In this document: one piece after another, positions 44,720 through 54,185 of the stretch
Numbering within the stretch: position 1 is the first letter of the stretch
Layout: each line of letters starts with the position of its first letter
DNA from: Streptomyces sp. AC555_RSS877
Lineage (GTDB): Bacteria > Actinomycetota > Actinomycetes > Streptomycetales > Streptomycetaceae
Direction: 5' to 3'
Assembly: GCF_019049245.1 (NCBI RefSeq)
Contig: NZ_JAGMUK010000015.1
Location: 240,759 to 304,758 of the forward strand
Length of the DNA: 64,000 bases
Translations under genes and position numbers: made by a program
Notes under the pieces: generated by a model
Seen by the model: only the letters and a program-made list of their open reading frames with translations
Databases searched by the model: none
What the model was told of the DNA's origin: nothing

Positions 44720-46341
44720 GCCCCGTACAGCAGACCTTCCTCGCCGCGGGGGAGGCCAGCGAGCACCGGCCGCTGATCATCTCCCTGTTCGCGGCCTTCG
44801 TCGTCGCGACCCTCGTCATCACCGTCTGGGCGGGCCGCCAGACCAAGGACGCCGCCGACTTCTACGCCGGCGGACGCCAGTTCAGCGCCTTCCAGAACGG
44901 CCTCGCCGTCTCCGGCGACTACATGTCGGCCGCGTCCTTCCTCGGCATCGCCGGCGCCATCGCCCTCTTCGGGTACGACGGCTTCCTGTACTCCATCGGC
45001 TTCCTGGTCGCCTGGCTGGTGGCGCTGCTCCTCGTCGCGGAGCCGCTGCGCAACTCCGGCCGCTACACCATGGGTGACGTCCTGGCGTATCGCATGCGCC
45101 AGCGCCCGGTCCGCACCGCGGCCGGCACCTCCACGATCGTCGTCTCGATCTTCTACCTGCTGGCCCAGATGGCGGGCGCGGGCGTCCTCGTCTCGCTGCT
45201 GCTCGGCATCACCTCCGACGCCGGCAAGATCCTCATCGTCGCCCTCGTCGGCGTCCTGATGATCGTGTACGTCTCCATCGGCGGCATGAAGGGCACCACC
45301 TGGGTCCAGATGGTCAAGGCCGTGCTGCTCATCAGCGGCACCATCCTGATCACCTTCCTGGTGCTGCTGAAGTTCAACTTCAACATCTCCGACCTGCTGG
45401 GCACGGCCGCCGAGAACAGCGGCAAGGGCACCGCGTTCCTGGAGCCCGGTCTCCAGTACGGCGCGACCGGCACCACCAAGCTGGACTTCATCTCCCTCGG
45501 CATCGCCCTGGTGCTCGGCACCGCCGGCCTGCCGCACATCCTGATCCGCTTCTACACGGTCCCCAACGCCAAGGCCGCCCGGAAGTCCGTGAACTGGGCC
45601 ATCGGCATCATCGGCGGCTTCTACCTGATGACCATCGCCCTCGGCTTCGGCGCCGCGGCACTCATCTCGCAGGAAGAGATCATCGCGTCCAACCCGTCCG
45701 GCAACACGGCGGCCCCGCTGCTCGCCCTGCACCTCGGCGGCGTCGACTCCGCCTGGGGCGCCATCCTGCTCGCCGTGATCTCGGCGGTCGCCTTCGCGAC
45801 GATCCTCGCCGTGGTCGCCGGCCTCACCCTCGCGTCGTCGTCGTCCTTCGCGCACGACATCTACGCGAACGTCATCAAGAAGGGCAAGGCCACCGAGAAG
45901 CAGGAGATGAGGGCGGCCCGCCTGGCGACCATCGGCATCGGTGCCGCCTCCATCCTCCTGGGCGCCCTCGCCCGCGACCTGAACGTCGCCGGTCTCGTCG
46001 CCCTCGCCTTCGCGGTCGCGGCCTCCGCCAACCTGCCGACGATCCTCTACAGCCTGTTCTGGAAGCGGTTCACCACCCAGGGCGCCCTGTGGTCGATCTA
46101 CGGCGGTCTGATCGTCGCCGTCGGCCTGGTGCTGTTCTCGCCCGTCGTCTCCGGCGACCCCAAGGCGATGTTCCCGGACGTCGACTTCGCCTGGTTCCCG
46201 CTGAAGAACCCCGGCATCATCTCGATCCCGTTCGGCTTCCTGATGGGCTGGCTCGGCACGGTCCTCTCCAAGGAGGAGCCGGACACCGCCAAGTACGCGG
46301 AGCTGGAGGTACGGTCCCTGACCGGCACCGGCGCCCACTGA
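44716..46341 (+). CDS. actP: Cation/acetate (monocarboxylate) symporter, SSS family
   Basis: 541 aa with about 13 membrane helices. It matches ActP/MctC-type solute:sodium symporters: DAADFYAGGRQFSAFQNGLA, SGDYMSAASFLGIAGAIALF, GTAGLPHILIRFYTVPNAKA (a hallmark of this branch) and SSFAHDIYANVIKKGKATEK. It should import acetate or other short monocarboxylates with a cation. ATG at 44716 in a 4-bp overlap with the DUF485 gene. A 15-bp perfect hairpin follows the stop. ActP versus another monocarboxylate specificity is not decided by sequence. Confidence 0.92.
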   Translation: MSPVQQTFLAAGEASEHRPLIISLFAAFVVATLVITVWAGRQTKDAADFYAGGRQFSAFQNGLAVSGDYMSAASFLGIAGAIALFGYDGFLYSIGFLVAWLVALLLVAEPLRNSGRYTMGDVLAYRMRQRPVRTAAGTSTIVVSIFYLLAQMAGAGVLVSLLLGITSDAGKILIVALVGVLMIVYVSIGGMKGTTWVQMVKAVLLISGTILITFLVLLKFNFNISDLLGTAAENSGKGTAFLEPGLQYGATGTTKLDFISLGIALVLGTAGLPHILIRFYTVPNAKAARKSVNWAIGIIGGFYLMTIALGFGAAALISQEEIIASNPSGNTAAPLLALHLGGVDSAWGAILLAVISAVAFATILAVVAGLTLASSSSFAHDIYANVIKKGKATEKQEMRAARLATIGIGAASILLGALARDLNVAGLVALAFAVAASANLPTILYSLFWKRFTTQGALWSIYGGLIVAVGLVLFSPVVSGDPKAMFPDVDFAWFPLKNPGIISIPFGFLMGWLGTVLSKEEPDTAKYAELEVRSLTGTGAH

Positions 46342-46377
46342 CACATCCCGCGGGAATCCACTGAGATCGCCCCCTGA

Positions 46378-46411
46378 GCGGCCGCGTCGTAGATCCCTAC
46401 GACGCGGCCGC
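46378..46411 (+). terminator. Terminator after the acetate symporter gene
   Basis: Perfect 15-bp stem GCGGCCGCGTCGTAG (46378-46392) and CTACGACGCGGCCGC (46397-46411) with a 4-base loop ATCC, 37 bp after the stop. No T-run follows. Confidence 0.75.
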
Positions 46412-46509
46412 GCCCCGTCTCGTGGGATCGGGCACTGGCGATGTCAGTCCCGTCACGTAGGCTCGCAGGAGACGGGAACAGTTGATCCGCGACGAGGGGA
46501 GGGGCCCAC

Positions 46510-47499
46510 GTGCTCATCGACACCTACGGCCGGGTGGCCACCGACCTACGAGTCTCGCTCACCGACCGCTGCAATCTGCGCTGCACCTACTGCATGCCCG
46601 AGGAGGGTCTGCAGTGGCTCGCCAAGCCCGACCTGCTCACCGACGACGAGATCGTGCGGCTCATCGACATAGCCGTCACCTCCCTCGGCATCGAGGAAGT
46701 CCGCTTCACCGGCGGCGAGCCCCTGCTGCGCCCCGGCCTGGTCGGCATCGTCGAGCGCGTCGCCGCCCTTGAGCCGCGCCCCCAGATGTCCCTCACCACC
46801 AACGGCATCGGCCTCAAGCGCACCGCCGCCGCCCTGAAGGCGGTCGGCCTGGACCGGGTCAACGTCAGCCTGGACACCCTCCGCCCGGACGTCTTCAAGA
46901 CCCTCACCCGCCGCGACCGCCACCAGGACGTCATCGCCGGACTGGAGGCCGCCCGAGACGCCGGCCTGACCCCGGTCAAGGTCAACACGGTCCTGATGCC
47001 GGGACTGAACGAGGACGAGGCCCCGGACCTGCTGGCCTGGGCGGTGGAGCACGACTATGAACTGCGCTTCATCGAGCAGATGCCCCTCGACGCCCAGCAC
47101 GGCTGGAAGCGCGACGGCATGATCACGGCGGGAGACATCCTGGCCTCCCTCCGTACCCGCTTCGACCTCACCGAAGAAGGCTCCGGCGAGCGCGGCTCGG
47201 CCCCCGCCGAACGCTGGCTCGTCAACGGCGGACCGCATCGCGTCGGCGTCATCGCCTCCGTCACCCGCCCGTTCTGCGCGGCCTGCGACCGCACCCGCCT
47301 GACGGCCGACGGCCAGGTACGCACGTGCCTGTTCGCCACGGAGGAGACCGACCTGCGCGCCGCGCTGCGCTCCGGCGCTTCCGACGAGGAGATCGCCCGC
47401 ATCTGGCGTCTGGCCATGTGGGGCAAGAAGGCGGGCTCGGGCCTGGACGACCCGGCGTTCCTGCAGCCGGACCGGCCGATGTCGGCGATCGGCGGCTAG
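46510..47499 (+). CDS. moaA: GTP 3',8-cyclase (molybdenum cofactor biosynthesis)
   Basis: 329 aa radical SAM enzyme making the first pterin intermediate from GTP. N-terminal cluster motif DRCNLRCTYCMPEEGLQ (Cys-x3-Cys-x2-Cys), VRFTGGEPLLRPGL, and the C-terminal second cluster in VTRPFCAACDRTRLTADGQV followed by RTCLFA. It ends in the Gly-Gly dipeptide needed for catalysis. GTG start at 46510 after a GGGGAGGGG stretch. No other moa gene is adjacent. Confidence 0.97.
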   Translation: MLIDTYGRVATDLRVSLTDRCNLRCTYCMPEEGLQWLAKPDLLTDDEIVRLIDIAVTSLGIEEVRFTGGEPLLRPGLVGIVERVAALEPRPQMSLTTNGIGLKRTAAALKAVGLDRVNVSLDTLRPDVFKTLTRRDRHQDVIAGLEAARDAGLTPVKVNTVLMPGLNEDEAPDLLAWAVEHDYELRFIEQMPLDAQHGWKRDGMITAGDILASLRTRFDLTEEGSGERGSAPAERWLVNGGPHRVGVIASVTRPFCAACDRTRLTADGQVRTCLFATEETDLRAALRSGASDEEIARIWRLAMWGKKAGSGLDDPAFLQPDRPMSAIGG

Positions 47500-47532
47500 C
47501 GGATCGAGCGGCCGGCCGGATCCAGGGGACGG

Positions 47533-47751
47533 CTAGGAGGCCTCGGAGGACTCCCACTCCGACAGGAGGACCACGTCCTTCAGGAACCCGCGCACCCCGA
47601 GGAACTGTGACAGGTGCTCCCGGTGCTCCTCGCACGCGAGCCACGTCTTGCGCCGCTCCGGCGTATGGATCTTCGGGTTGTTCCACGCCAGCACCCACAC
47701 GGCTTCGGATCGACAGCCCTTGGCGGAACAGATCGGGGTTTCTTCACTCAC
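47533..47751 (-). CDS. Small conserved hypothetical with Cys/His metal-site pattern
   Basis: 72 aa. The spacing C8-x4-C13 (ICSAKGC) and a later CEEHREH suggest a small zinc-binding fold. Aromatic residues are common (VWVLAWNNP, WLACEEH). GTG start at 47751 (VSEETPICS). It sits between moaA (convergent) and a DUF3099 gene. Homologues occur in streptomycetes, but I know of no function. Confidence 0.75.
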   Translation of the reverse strand: MSEETPICSAKGCRSEAVWVLAWNNPKIHTPERRKTWLACEEHREHLSQFLGVRGFLKDVVLLSEWESSEAS

Positions 47752-47774
47752 CGGTTCGTCTCACAGATGCGCTG

Positions 47775-47819
47775 AAAAAGGCGACGCCGAGCAGCCACGG
47801 GGGGAGCTGCCCGGCGTCG
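47775..47819 (-). terminator. Rho-independent terminator after the DUF3099 gene
   Basis: On the minus strand a 14-bp stem CGACGCCGGGCAGC/GCTGCTCGGCGTCG (47819-47806 with 47795-47782, one mismatch) is followed by five T residues (47779-47775). It ends transcription from the DUF3099 gene just before the 72-aa gene. Confidence 0.8.
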
Positions 47820-47975
47820 GTCCGTCGCTCCGACGGGGGATGCGGAGCGCCTACGAAGTATGTCACGGGTAACCCGTCGCCCGGCACCGGAACAACATGA
47901 TTGATCTGAGCTTTTCTTGAGCTTGGCGACGCCCTGACTTCCGGTTTGTGACCCGCCCTCGGATGCCGCGCATGG

Positions 47976-48374
47976 TCATGCCCGCTCGCGCGGTTCCTTC
48001 GGTGCGCCCGACGCCGGATCGGCCACCACATCTTCCGGGACGGGTTCCGTAAAGGTGTCCTGAGCACCGGGCGGAGTGATCATCGGCCGCGTCGGCGCGG
48101 CCACGAACGTCGACGGGAGTGACGGCGCGTTCTCCCGGCCGGCGTTGGCGACCACCACGGCGATATAGGGCATTACCACCCCGAGCACCAGGGCGACGAT
48201 CGCGACGTGCCGTTCCACGTTCCACAGCGTCGCCGCGAGGATCACCGAGAGCGTACGGACCGACATCGATATGACGTACCGGCGCTGCCGTCCGCGCACG
48301 TCTTCCTGGAGGCTCGTCCGGGCCCCGGTGATCCGGAACACCTCGACGTTGCCGCCGCCATGCTGCTTCCGCAT
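47976..48374 (-). CDS. DUF3099 domain-containing membrane protein
   Basis: 132 aa. The sequence RITGARTSLQEDVRGRQRRY then VISMSVRTLSVILAATLW is the DUF3099 signature, with two membrane helices (about 40-57 and 66-85, VALVLGVVMPYIAVVVANAG). The C-terminal 45 residues are Pro-rich and disordered. The ATG at 48374 (MRKQHGGGNVEVFRITG) matches the usual start; the frame continues upstream as Arg-rich low-complexity sequence. Function unknown. Confidence 0.88.
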   Translation of the reverse strand: MRKQHGGGNVEVFRITGARTSLQEDVRGRQRRYVISMSVRTLSVILAATLWNVERHVAIVALVLGVVMPYIAVVVANAGRENAPSLPSTFVAAPTRPMITPPGAQDTFTEPVPEDVVADPASGAPKEPRERA

Positions 48375-48618
48375 CACATTCCACCATCCGCCCGCATCCG
48401 ACTCTCCCCGCCCCGTATCCGGTCCGCCCCCGGCCGGGGAACGCGATCCGGACACCCTCCACGGTACGCCGGGCCTGCGTCGCCTACGAGAGCGGGGCAT
48501 CTCCAACCTGGACGAACGTCCTCGGCCGTGGCACCTACGGCGCACCCGACATGCGACGTACGGCGAGCCGCCCGACACTGGGCGTAATGCTCACGTCGAG
48601 CCGTACGAGGAGGCAGCC

Positions 48619-48897
48619 ATGGGCTGGTTGTGGGCCATCATCGTGGGATTCGTCCTGGGTCTGATCGCGAAGGCGATCATCCCGGGCAAGCAGCACAGCC
48701 CTCTCTGGCTGACCACCATCTTCGGCATCCTGGGCGCGATCGTCGGCAACGCCATCGCCCGTGCGGCCGGCGTCGAGGCCACTTCCGGCATCGACTGGCT
48801 GCGGCATCTGTTCCAGCTCGTGGCCGCGGTCGTCATCGTCTTCCTGGGCGACATGGCGTACATGGCGACGCTGGGCCGCAACAAGCAGAGAACCTGA
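48619..48897 (+). CDS. GlsB/YeaQ/YmgE family stress membrane protein
   Basis: 92 aa. Glycine-zipper membrane segments: GWLWAIIVGFVLGLIAKAII (2-21) and LTTIFGILGAIVGNAIARAA (31-50), with a third helix (FQLVAAVVIVFLGDMAYMAT) near the C-terminus. The family is linked to general stress responses. The ATG at 48619 follows GAGGAGG. It converges with tyrS across a very long perfect inverted repeat. Confidence 0.9.
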   Translation: MGWLWAIIVGFVLGLIAKAIIPGKQHSPLWLTTIFGILGAIVGNAIARAAGVEATSGIDWLRHLFQLVAAVVIVFLGDMAYMATLGRNKQRT

Positions 48898-48961
48898 GGC
48901 CGGACATGGTGAAGGGGGCGGCCTCCCGCACGGGAGGCCGCCCCCTTCACCATGTCCGGCC
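48898..48961. terminator. Perfect 31-bp inverted repeat between glsB-like gene and tyrS
   Basis: The left arm (48898-48928, beginning GGCCGGACATGGTGAAGGGG) and right arm (48931-48961) are exact reverse complements with a 2-base centre (CA). It begins directly after the stop of the + gene and ends 9 bp before the tyrS stop, so it fits a bidirectional terminator. The perfection over 62 paired bases is exceptional. Confidence 0.88.
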
Positions 48962-48970
48962 CGGGTGCGT

Positions 48971-50239
48971 CTAGGAACCCGTGACCTCGACGGCCGCCAG
49001 GTTCTTCTTGCCCCGGCGCAGCACCAGCCAGCGCCCGTGCAGCAGGTCCTCCTTGGCCGGTACGGCGTCCTCCGCGGCGACCTTCGCGTTGTTCACGTAG
49101 GCGCCGCCCTCCTTGACGGTGCGGCGCGCGGCCGACTTGCTCGCGACCAGCCCGACCTCGGCGAACAGGTCGACCACCTGACCGAGCTCGGCGACCTGGA
49201 TGTGCGGCACCTCGGACAGGGCCGCGGCCAGCGTCTTCTCGTCCAGGTCGGTCAGCTCGCCCTGGCCGAAGAGGGCCTTGGACGCGGTGATCACGGCGGC
49301 CGTCTGGTCGGCGCCGTGCACCAGCGTCGTCAGCTCCTCCGCCAGCGCGCGCTGGGCCGCCCGCGCCTGCGGACGCTCCTCGGTCTGCCGCTCCAGCTCC
49401 TCGATCTCCTCATGGGACCTGAAGCTGAAGATGCGCAGGAACTTGGAGACGTCCCGGTCGTCCGCGTTCAGCCAGAACTGGTAGAAGGCGTACGGCGTGG
49501 TCATCTCGGGGTCGAGCCAGATCGTGCCGGACTCCGTCTTGCCGAACTTGGTGCCGTCGGCCTTGGTGATCAGCGGCGTGCCCAGCGCGTGCACCACGGC
49601 GTCGGGCTCGACGCGGTGGATCAGGTCGGTGCCCGAGGTGAGGTTGCCCCACTGGTCGCTGCCGCCGGTCTGCAGCGTGCAGCCGTACCGCCGGTACAGC
49701 TCCAGGAAGTCCATGCCCTGCAGGATCTGGTAGCTGAACTCGGTGTAGCTGATGCCCGCGTCGGAGTTGAGCCGCCGCGCGACGGCCTCCTTCGCGATCA
49801 TCTTGTTGACCCGGAAGTGCTTGCCCACGTCCCGCAGGAACTCGATGGCCGACAGGCCCTGTGTCCAGTCCAGGTTGTTGACCATGACCGCCGCGTTCGG
49901 CCCCTCGAAGTCGAGCAGGGGCTGGATCTGCCCGCGCAGCCGCTCGACCCACTGGGCCACGGTCTCCGGCGCGTTCAGCGTGCGCTCCGCGTTCGGCTTC
50001 GGGTCGCCGATCAGACCCGTGGCGCCCCCGACCAGGCCCAGCGGACGGTTGCCCGCCTGCTGGATCCGACGCATCGTCAGAATCTGCACGAGGTTGCCGA
50101 GGTGCAGGCTGGGCGCGGTCGGGTCGAAGCCGCAATAGAACGTGACGGGACCGTCCGCGAACGCCTTGCGCAATGCGTCCTCGTCAGTGGAGAGGGCGAT
50201 CAGCCCGCGCCACTTCAGTTCGTCGACGATGTCCGTCAC
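48971..50239 (-). CDS. tyrS: Tyrosyl-tRNA synthetase
   Basis: 422 aa class I synthetase, usual bacterial length. The HIGH-like motif is in [15 protein letters not shown] (about 40-54), YCGFDPT precedes it, and the KMSKS-like loop is [25 protein letters not shown] and [11 protein letters not shown] bind tyrosine. A C-terminal S4 RNA-binding domain includes [23 protein letters not shown] start at 50239 with AAGGAG upstream. Confidence 0.97.
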   Translation of the reverse strand: MTDIVDELKWRGLIALSTDEDALRKAFADGPVTFYCGFDPTAPSLHLGNLVQILTMRRIQQAGNRPLGLVGGATGLIGDPKPNAERTLNAPETVAQWVERLRGQIQPLLDFEGPNAAVMVNNLDWTQGLSAIEFLRDVGKHFRVNKMIAKEAVARRLNSDAGISYTEFSYQILQGMDFLELYRRYGCTLQTGGSDQWGNLTSGTDLIHRVEPDAVVHALGTPLITKADGTKFGKTESGTIWLDPEMTTPYAFYQFWLNADDRDVSKFLRIFSFRSHEEIEELERQTEERPQARAAQRALAEELTTLVHGADQTAAVITASKALFGQGELTDLDEKTLAAALSEVPHIQVAELGQVVDLFAEVGLVASKSAARRTVKEGGAYVNNAKVAAEDAVPAKEDLLHGRWLVLRRGKKNLAAVEVTGS

Positions 50240-50297
50240 GGTTCTCGTATCTCCTTGGAATGACCTTCGGGCAGTCGAGCGACAGCCGACTACGAGG

Positions 50298-51716
50298 TTA
50301 TACGCCCTGACTGACAGAGCTCATATTGAAGTCCGGCACCCTCAGGGCCGGCATCGCAGCCCTAGTGAACCAGTCGCTCCACTCCCTCGGCAGCGTCTTT
50401 TCCGTGCGCCCGGCCTCGGTGGCCCGGCCCAGAAGGCCGACCGGCGACTCGTTGAACCGGAAGTTGTTGACCTCGCCGCTCACCTCGCCGTTCTCGACGA
50501 GGTAGACACCGTCCCGGGTCAGGCCGGTGAGCAGCAGCGTCGCCGGGTCGACCTCGCGGATGTACCAGAGGCAGGTCAGCAGCAGCCCGCGCTCGGTGTT
50601 GGCGACCATCTCCTCCAGGGACCGGTCCTCGCCGCCGTCCAGGATCAGGTTGTCGATGCCCGGCGCCACCGGCAGCCCGGTCAGCTCCGCGCTGTGCCGG
50701 CTGGTCAGCAGACCGCTCAGCTCGCCCTCGCGCACCCACTCGGTGGCGGTCAGCGGCAGCCCGTTGTCGAACACCGACTGGTCGCCCCCGGAGGAGTGCG
50801 CGAGCACGAAGGGCGCCGACTCCAGGCCCGGCGCGTGCGGGTCGCTGCGCAGCGTCAGCGGCAGGTCGGTGAGCCGCTCGCCCACGCGGGTGCCACCGCC
50901 CGGCTTGGAGAACACCGTGCGGCCCTCGACCGCGTCCCGGCCCGACGCCGACCACATCTGGTAGATCAGCAGGTCCGCCACGGCGGTCGGCGGCAGCAGC
51001 GTCTCGTACCGCCCCGCCGGCAGATCGATCCGGCGCTCGGCCCATCCGAGGCGTACGGCCAGTTCGGCGTCCAGCGCGGCGGGGTCGACGTCCTTGAAGT
51101 CCCGCGTCGACCGCCCCGCCCACGCCGACCGCGTACGGTCCGGCGACTTGGCGTTCAGCTCCAGCGTCCCGTTGGGCTGGTCGTGACGCAGCCGCAGCCC
51201 CGTCGACGTACCGAGGTAGCTGGAGACCAGCTCGTGGTTGGCGAAGCCGTACAGCTCGCGTCCGCCAGCACGCGCGCGTGCGAACGCCTCACCGAGCGTC
51301 GGCGCGAAGTCGGCGAACACCGCGGAGGAGGTCTCGGCGGGTGCGTCCGTGAAGTCGGGGGACTCGGGCACGCCGGTGACCAGCGGCCGGGCGTCCTCGG
51401 CGGGCTGGGCACCGCGCGCGGCGGCCTCGGCGGCCCGCACCAGGGGCTCCAGCTCGTCCGCGGTCACGGCCGACCGTGAGACGACCCCGGAGGCCGTGCC
51501 CTCCTTGCCGTCGACGGTCGCGATGACGGTGAGCGTACGGCCGCGGGTGACACCGTTCGTGGTGAGCGCGTTGCCGGCCCAGCGCAGGTTGGCGGTCGAC
51601 TGCTCGTCGGCGATGACCACACAGCCGTCCGCCCGGGACAGGGCGAGGGCCCGCTCGACGATCTCGTGCGGCTTGTTCGTCAACGAAGTGATGCCGTTGG
51701 GCACACGAGAACTCAT
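50298..51716 (-). CDS. TldE/PmbA family metalloprotease subunit
   Basis: 472 aa, the TldE-like partner of TldD. It lacks the HExxxH zinc motif, as expected for this subunit. It contains [40 protein letters not shown] and the C-terminal [20 protein letters not shown] then [16 protein letters not shown], typical of PmbA. TldD/TldE heterodimers thread and cut unfolded peptides and mature some peptide natural products. Its ATG overlaps the TldD stop as ATGA. Confidence 0.92.
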   Translation of the reverse strand: MSSRVPNGITSLTNKPHEIVERALALSRADGCVVIADEQSTANLRWAGNALTTNGVTRGRTLTVIATVDGKEGTASGVVSRSAVTADELEPLVRAAEAAARGAQPAEDARPLVTGVPESPDFTDAPAETSSAVFADFAPTLGEAFARARAGGRELYGFANHELVSSYLGTSTGLRLRHDQPNGTLELNAKSPDRTRSAWAGRSTRDFKDVDPAALDAELAVRLGWAERRIDLPAGRYETLLPPTAVADLLIYQMWSASGRDAVEGRTVFSKPGGGTRVGERLTDLPLTLRSDPHAPGLESAPFVLAHSSGGDQSVFDNGLPLTATEWVREGELSGLLTSRHSAELTGLPVAPGIDNLILDGGEDRSLEEMVANTERGLLLTCLWYIREVDPATLLLTGLTRDGVYLVENGEVSGEVNNFRFNESPVGLLGRATEAGRTEKTLPREWSDWFTRAAMPALRVPDFNMSSVSQGV

Positions 51717-53236
51717 CGACCGGCCTCCTGCGTGGTGTTCAGAATGTTGACGCCCTTGAAAAGGGCGGACGGGCAGCCGTGGGAGACGGCCGCGACCTGG
51801 CCCGGCTGGGCCTTGCCGCAGTTGAAGGCACCACCGAGGACGTACGTCTGCGGACCGCCCACCGCGGCCATCGAGCCCCAGAAGTCGGTGGTCGTCGCCT
51901 GGTAGGCGACGTCCCGCAGCTGCCCGGCGATCCGCCCGTTCTCGATCCTGAAGAACCGCTGCCCGGTGAACTGGAAGTTGTAGCGCTGCATGTCGATCGA
52001 CCAGGACCGGTCGCCGACGACGTAGATCCCGCGCTCCACGCTCCCGATCAGATCCTCGGTGGACATTCCGGCGGGGTCCGGCTGCAGGGACACGTTGGCC
52101 ATGCGCTGCACCGGCACGTGCCCGGGCGAGTCGGCGAAGGCGCAGCCGTTGGACCGCTCGAACCCGGTCAGCCGCGCGATCCGCCGGTCCAGCTGGTAGC
52201 CGACCAGGGTGCCGTTCCTCACCAGGTCCCAGGACTGGCCCGCGACGCCCTCGTCGTCGTACCCGACCGTCGCCAGGCCGTGCTCGGCGGTGCGGTCACC
52301 GGTGACGTTCATCAGCTCGGAGCCGTACCTGAGCTTGCCCAGCTGGTCGAAGGTGGCGAAGGAGGTGCCGGCGTAGGCGGCCTCGTAGCCGAGCGCCCGG
52401 TCCAGCTCGGTGGCGTGCCCGATGGACTCGTGGATGGTCAGCCACAGGTTGGACGGGTCGACCACGAGGTCGTACACACCCGACTCGACACTGGGTGCCC
52501 GCATCTTCTCGGCGAGGAGTTCCGGGATCTGCGCCAGTTCCGCGTCCCAGTCCCAGCCGGTGCCCGTGAGGTACTCCCAGCCGCGTCCGACGGGCGGCGC
52601 GATGGTCCGCATGGAGTCGAACTCGCCGCTCGACTCGTCGACGGACACGGCGGTCAGCTGTGGGTGCAGCCGGACCCGCTGCTGGGTGGTCACCGTCCCG
52701 GCCGTGTCGGCGTAGAACTTGTTCTCATGGACGGTGAGCAGTGAGGCGTCCACGTGGTTGACGCCGTCGGCGGCCAGGAGCCGCGCGCTCCACTCCGCCA
52801 GCAGTGCCGCCTTCTCCTCGTCGGGCACCGAGAACGGATCGATCTCGTACGACGAGATCCACGACTTCTCGGAGTGCACCGGCTCGTCGGCCAGCTCCAC
52901 GCGCTCGTCCGACCCGGCGGCCTTGATCACCTGGGCCGACAGTTTCGCCATCTGGACCGCCTGCGAGGCGACCTTGGCGGCGGCGTCCAGGGTCAGATCC
53001 ACACCCGAGGCGAATCCCCAGGTCCCCCCGTGCACGACCCGCACCGCGTACCCGAGGTCGGTGGTGTCCGAGGTGCCGGAGGGTTTGGCGTCCCGCAGCC
53101 GCCAGGACGCGCTGCGCACCCGCTCGAACCGGAAGTCCGCGTGCGCCGCGCCCAGCGCACGCGCGCGTGCCAGCGCGGCGTCGGCCAAGGCGCGTAGCGG
53201 AAGCGCCGTGAAGGCTTCGTCGATCGTATGAGGCAC
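51713..53236 (-). CDS. tldD: TldD family metalloprotease (catalytic subunit)
   Basis: 507 aa. The zinc motif is TIHESIGHATELDRALGYE (HExxxH). A C-terminal Cys/His segment (GGAFNCGKAQPGQVAAVSHG) supplies further conserved positions. N-terminal strands include FRFERVRSASWRLRDAKPSG. With the coupled TldE gene it forms the active heterodimer. GTG or ATG choice is clear: start at 53236 (MPHTIDEAF). No peptide antibiotic gene is adjacent, so a general proteolytic role is likely. Confidence 0.93.
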   Translation of the reverse strand: MPHTIDEAFTALPLRALADAALARARALGAAHADFRFERVRSASWRLRDAKPSGTSDTTDLGYAVRVVHGGTWGFASGVDLTLDAAAKVASQAVQMAKLSAQVIKAAGSDERVELADEPVHSEKSWISSYEIDPFSVPDEEKAALLAEWSARLLAADGVNHVDASLLTVHENKFYADTAGTVTTQQRVRLHPQLTAVSVDESSGEFDSMRTIAPPVGRGWEYLTGTGWDWDAELAQIPELLAEKMRAPSVESGVYDLVVDPSNLWLTIHESIGHATELDRALGYEAAYAGTSFATFDQLGKLRYGSELMNVTGDRTAEHGLATVGYDDEGVAGQSWDLVRNGTLVGYQLDRRIARLTGFERSNGCAFADSPGHVPVQRMANVSLQPDPAGMSTEDLIGSVERGIYVVGDRSWSIDMQRYNFQFTGQRFFRIENGRIAGQLRDVAYQATTTDFWGSMAAVGGPQTYVLGGAFNCGKAQPGQVAAVSHGCPSALFKGVNILNTTQEAGR

Positions 53237-53376
53237 GAGGATCTCCCTGATGTCGTGGCCTGTCGGCTCCGATCATGTCGCGCGGGCAGGTCAGCGGACC
53301 ATACGTTTCCGACGGAGTTCCGCATCTTTCTGTAGGGACCCGACAGCGAGTCCCGTAAGCCACTGTGGATGCCCGA

Positions 53377-53407
53377 TTGTCCGCACACGGGCCGGGACCG
53401 ATAGGTT
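53377..53407 (+). promoter_or_regulatory. Candidate promoter of fabG-fabI
   Basis: TTGTCC (53377-53382) and TAGGTT (53402-53407) are separated by 19 bp and resemble the vegetative sigma-factor -35 and -10 boxes. The TTG start of fabG is 69 bp further on. Confidence 0.35.
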
Positions 53408-53475
53408 TTCGAGGAAGCCGCCTGTCACCAGGTGTTCGGGCGGGTGTGTCAGTCCGCTATCGAAAGGGTGATCTG

Positions 53476-54180
53476 TTGAGCCGCTCGGTTCTCGTCACCG
53501 GAGGCAACCGGGGCATCGGCCTCGCCATCGCCCGCGCATTCGCCGACGCCGGTGACAAGGTTGCCATCACGTACCGCTCGGGCGAGCCGCCGGCCGGCTT
53601 CCTGGCCGTCAAGTGCGACATCACCGACACCGAGCAGGTGGAGCAGGCCTACAAGGAGATCGAGGCCGAGCACGGCCCGGTCGAGGTGCTGGTCGCCAAC
53701 GCCGGCATCACCAAGGACCAGCTCCTGATGCGCATGTCCGAGGAGGACTTCACCTCGGTCATCGACACGAACCTCACGGGCACCTTCCGGGTCGTCAAGC
53801 GTGCCAACCGCGGCATGCTGCGCGCCAAGAAGGGCCGCGTCGTGATGATCTCGTCGGTCGTGGGTCTGTACGGTGGCCCCGGCCAGGCGAACTACGCCGC
53901 CTCCAAGGCCGCCCTGGTGGGTTTCGCGCGCTCGCTCGCCCGTGAGCTGGGCTCGCGCAACCTCACGTTCAACGTCGTCGCGCCGGGCTTCGTCGACACC
54001 GACATGACCAAGGTGCTCACCGACGAGCAGCGCGAGGGCATCGTGAAGCAGGTGCCGCTCGGCCGGTACGCGCAGCCCGAGGAGATCGCCGCGACGGTGC
54101 GGTTCCTCGCCTCGGACGACGCCTCGTACATCACTGGAGCCGTCATCCCGGTTGACGGCGGACTGGGAATGGGTCACTGA
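53476..54180 (+). CDS. fabG: 3-oxoacyl-ACP reductase FabG
   Basis: 234 aa SDR with the complete active site: cofactor loop VLVTGGNRGIGLAIARAF, NAGITKDQLLMRM, Ser in MISSVVG, and YAASKAALVGFARSLARELG with Tyr and Lys. C-terminus SYITGAVIPVDGGLGMGH. It reduces 3-oxoacyl-ACP in type II fatty acid synthesis. The start is a TTG codon at 53476 (LSRSVLVTGG), with AAAGGG 8 bases upstream; the frame extends upstream but without conserved sequence. fabI follows after 5 bp. Confidence 0.94.
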   Translation: MSRSVLVTGGNRGIGLAIARAFADAGDKVAITYRSGEPPAGFLAVKCDITDTEQVEQAYKEIEAEHGPVEVLVANAGITKDQLLMRMSEEDFTSVIDTNLTGTFRVVKRANRGMLRAKKGRVVMISSVVGLYGGPGQANYAASKAALVGFARSLARELGSRNLTFNVVAPGFVDTDMTKVLTDEQREGIVKQVPLGRYAQPEEIAATVRFLASDDASYITGAVIPVDGGLGMGH

Positions 54181-54185
54181 TCACC

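Noticed and set aside
47499..47533. Terminator between moaA and the 72-aa gene
   Set aside because: Only a short CCGGCCGG palindrome is present; it is too small to support a call.
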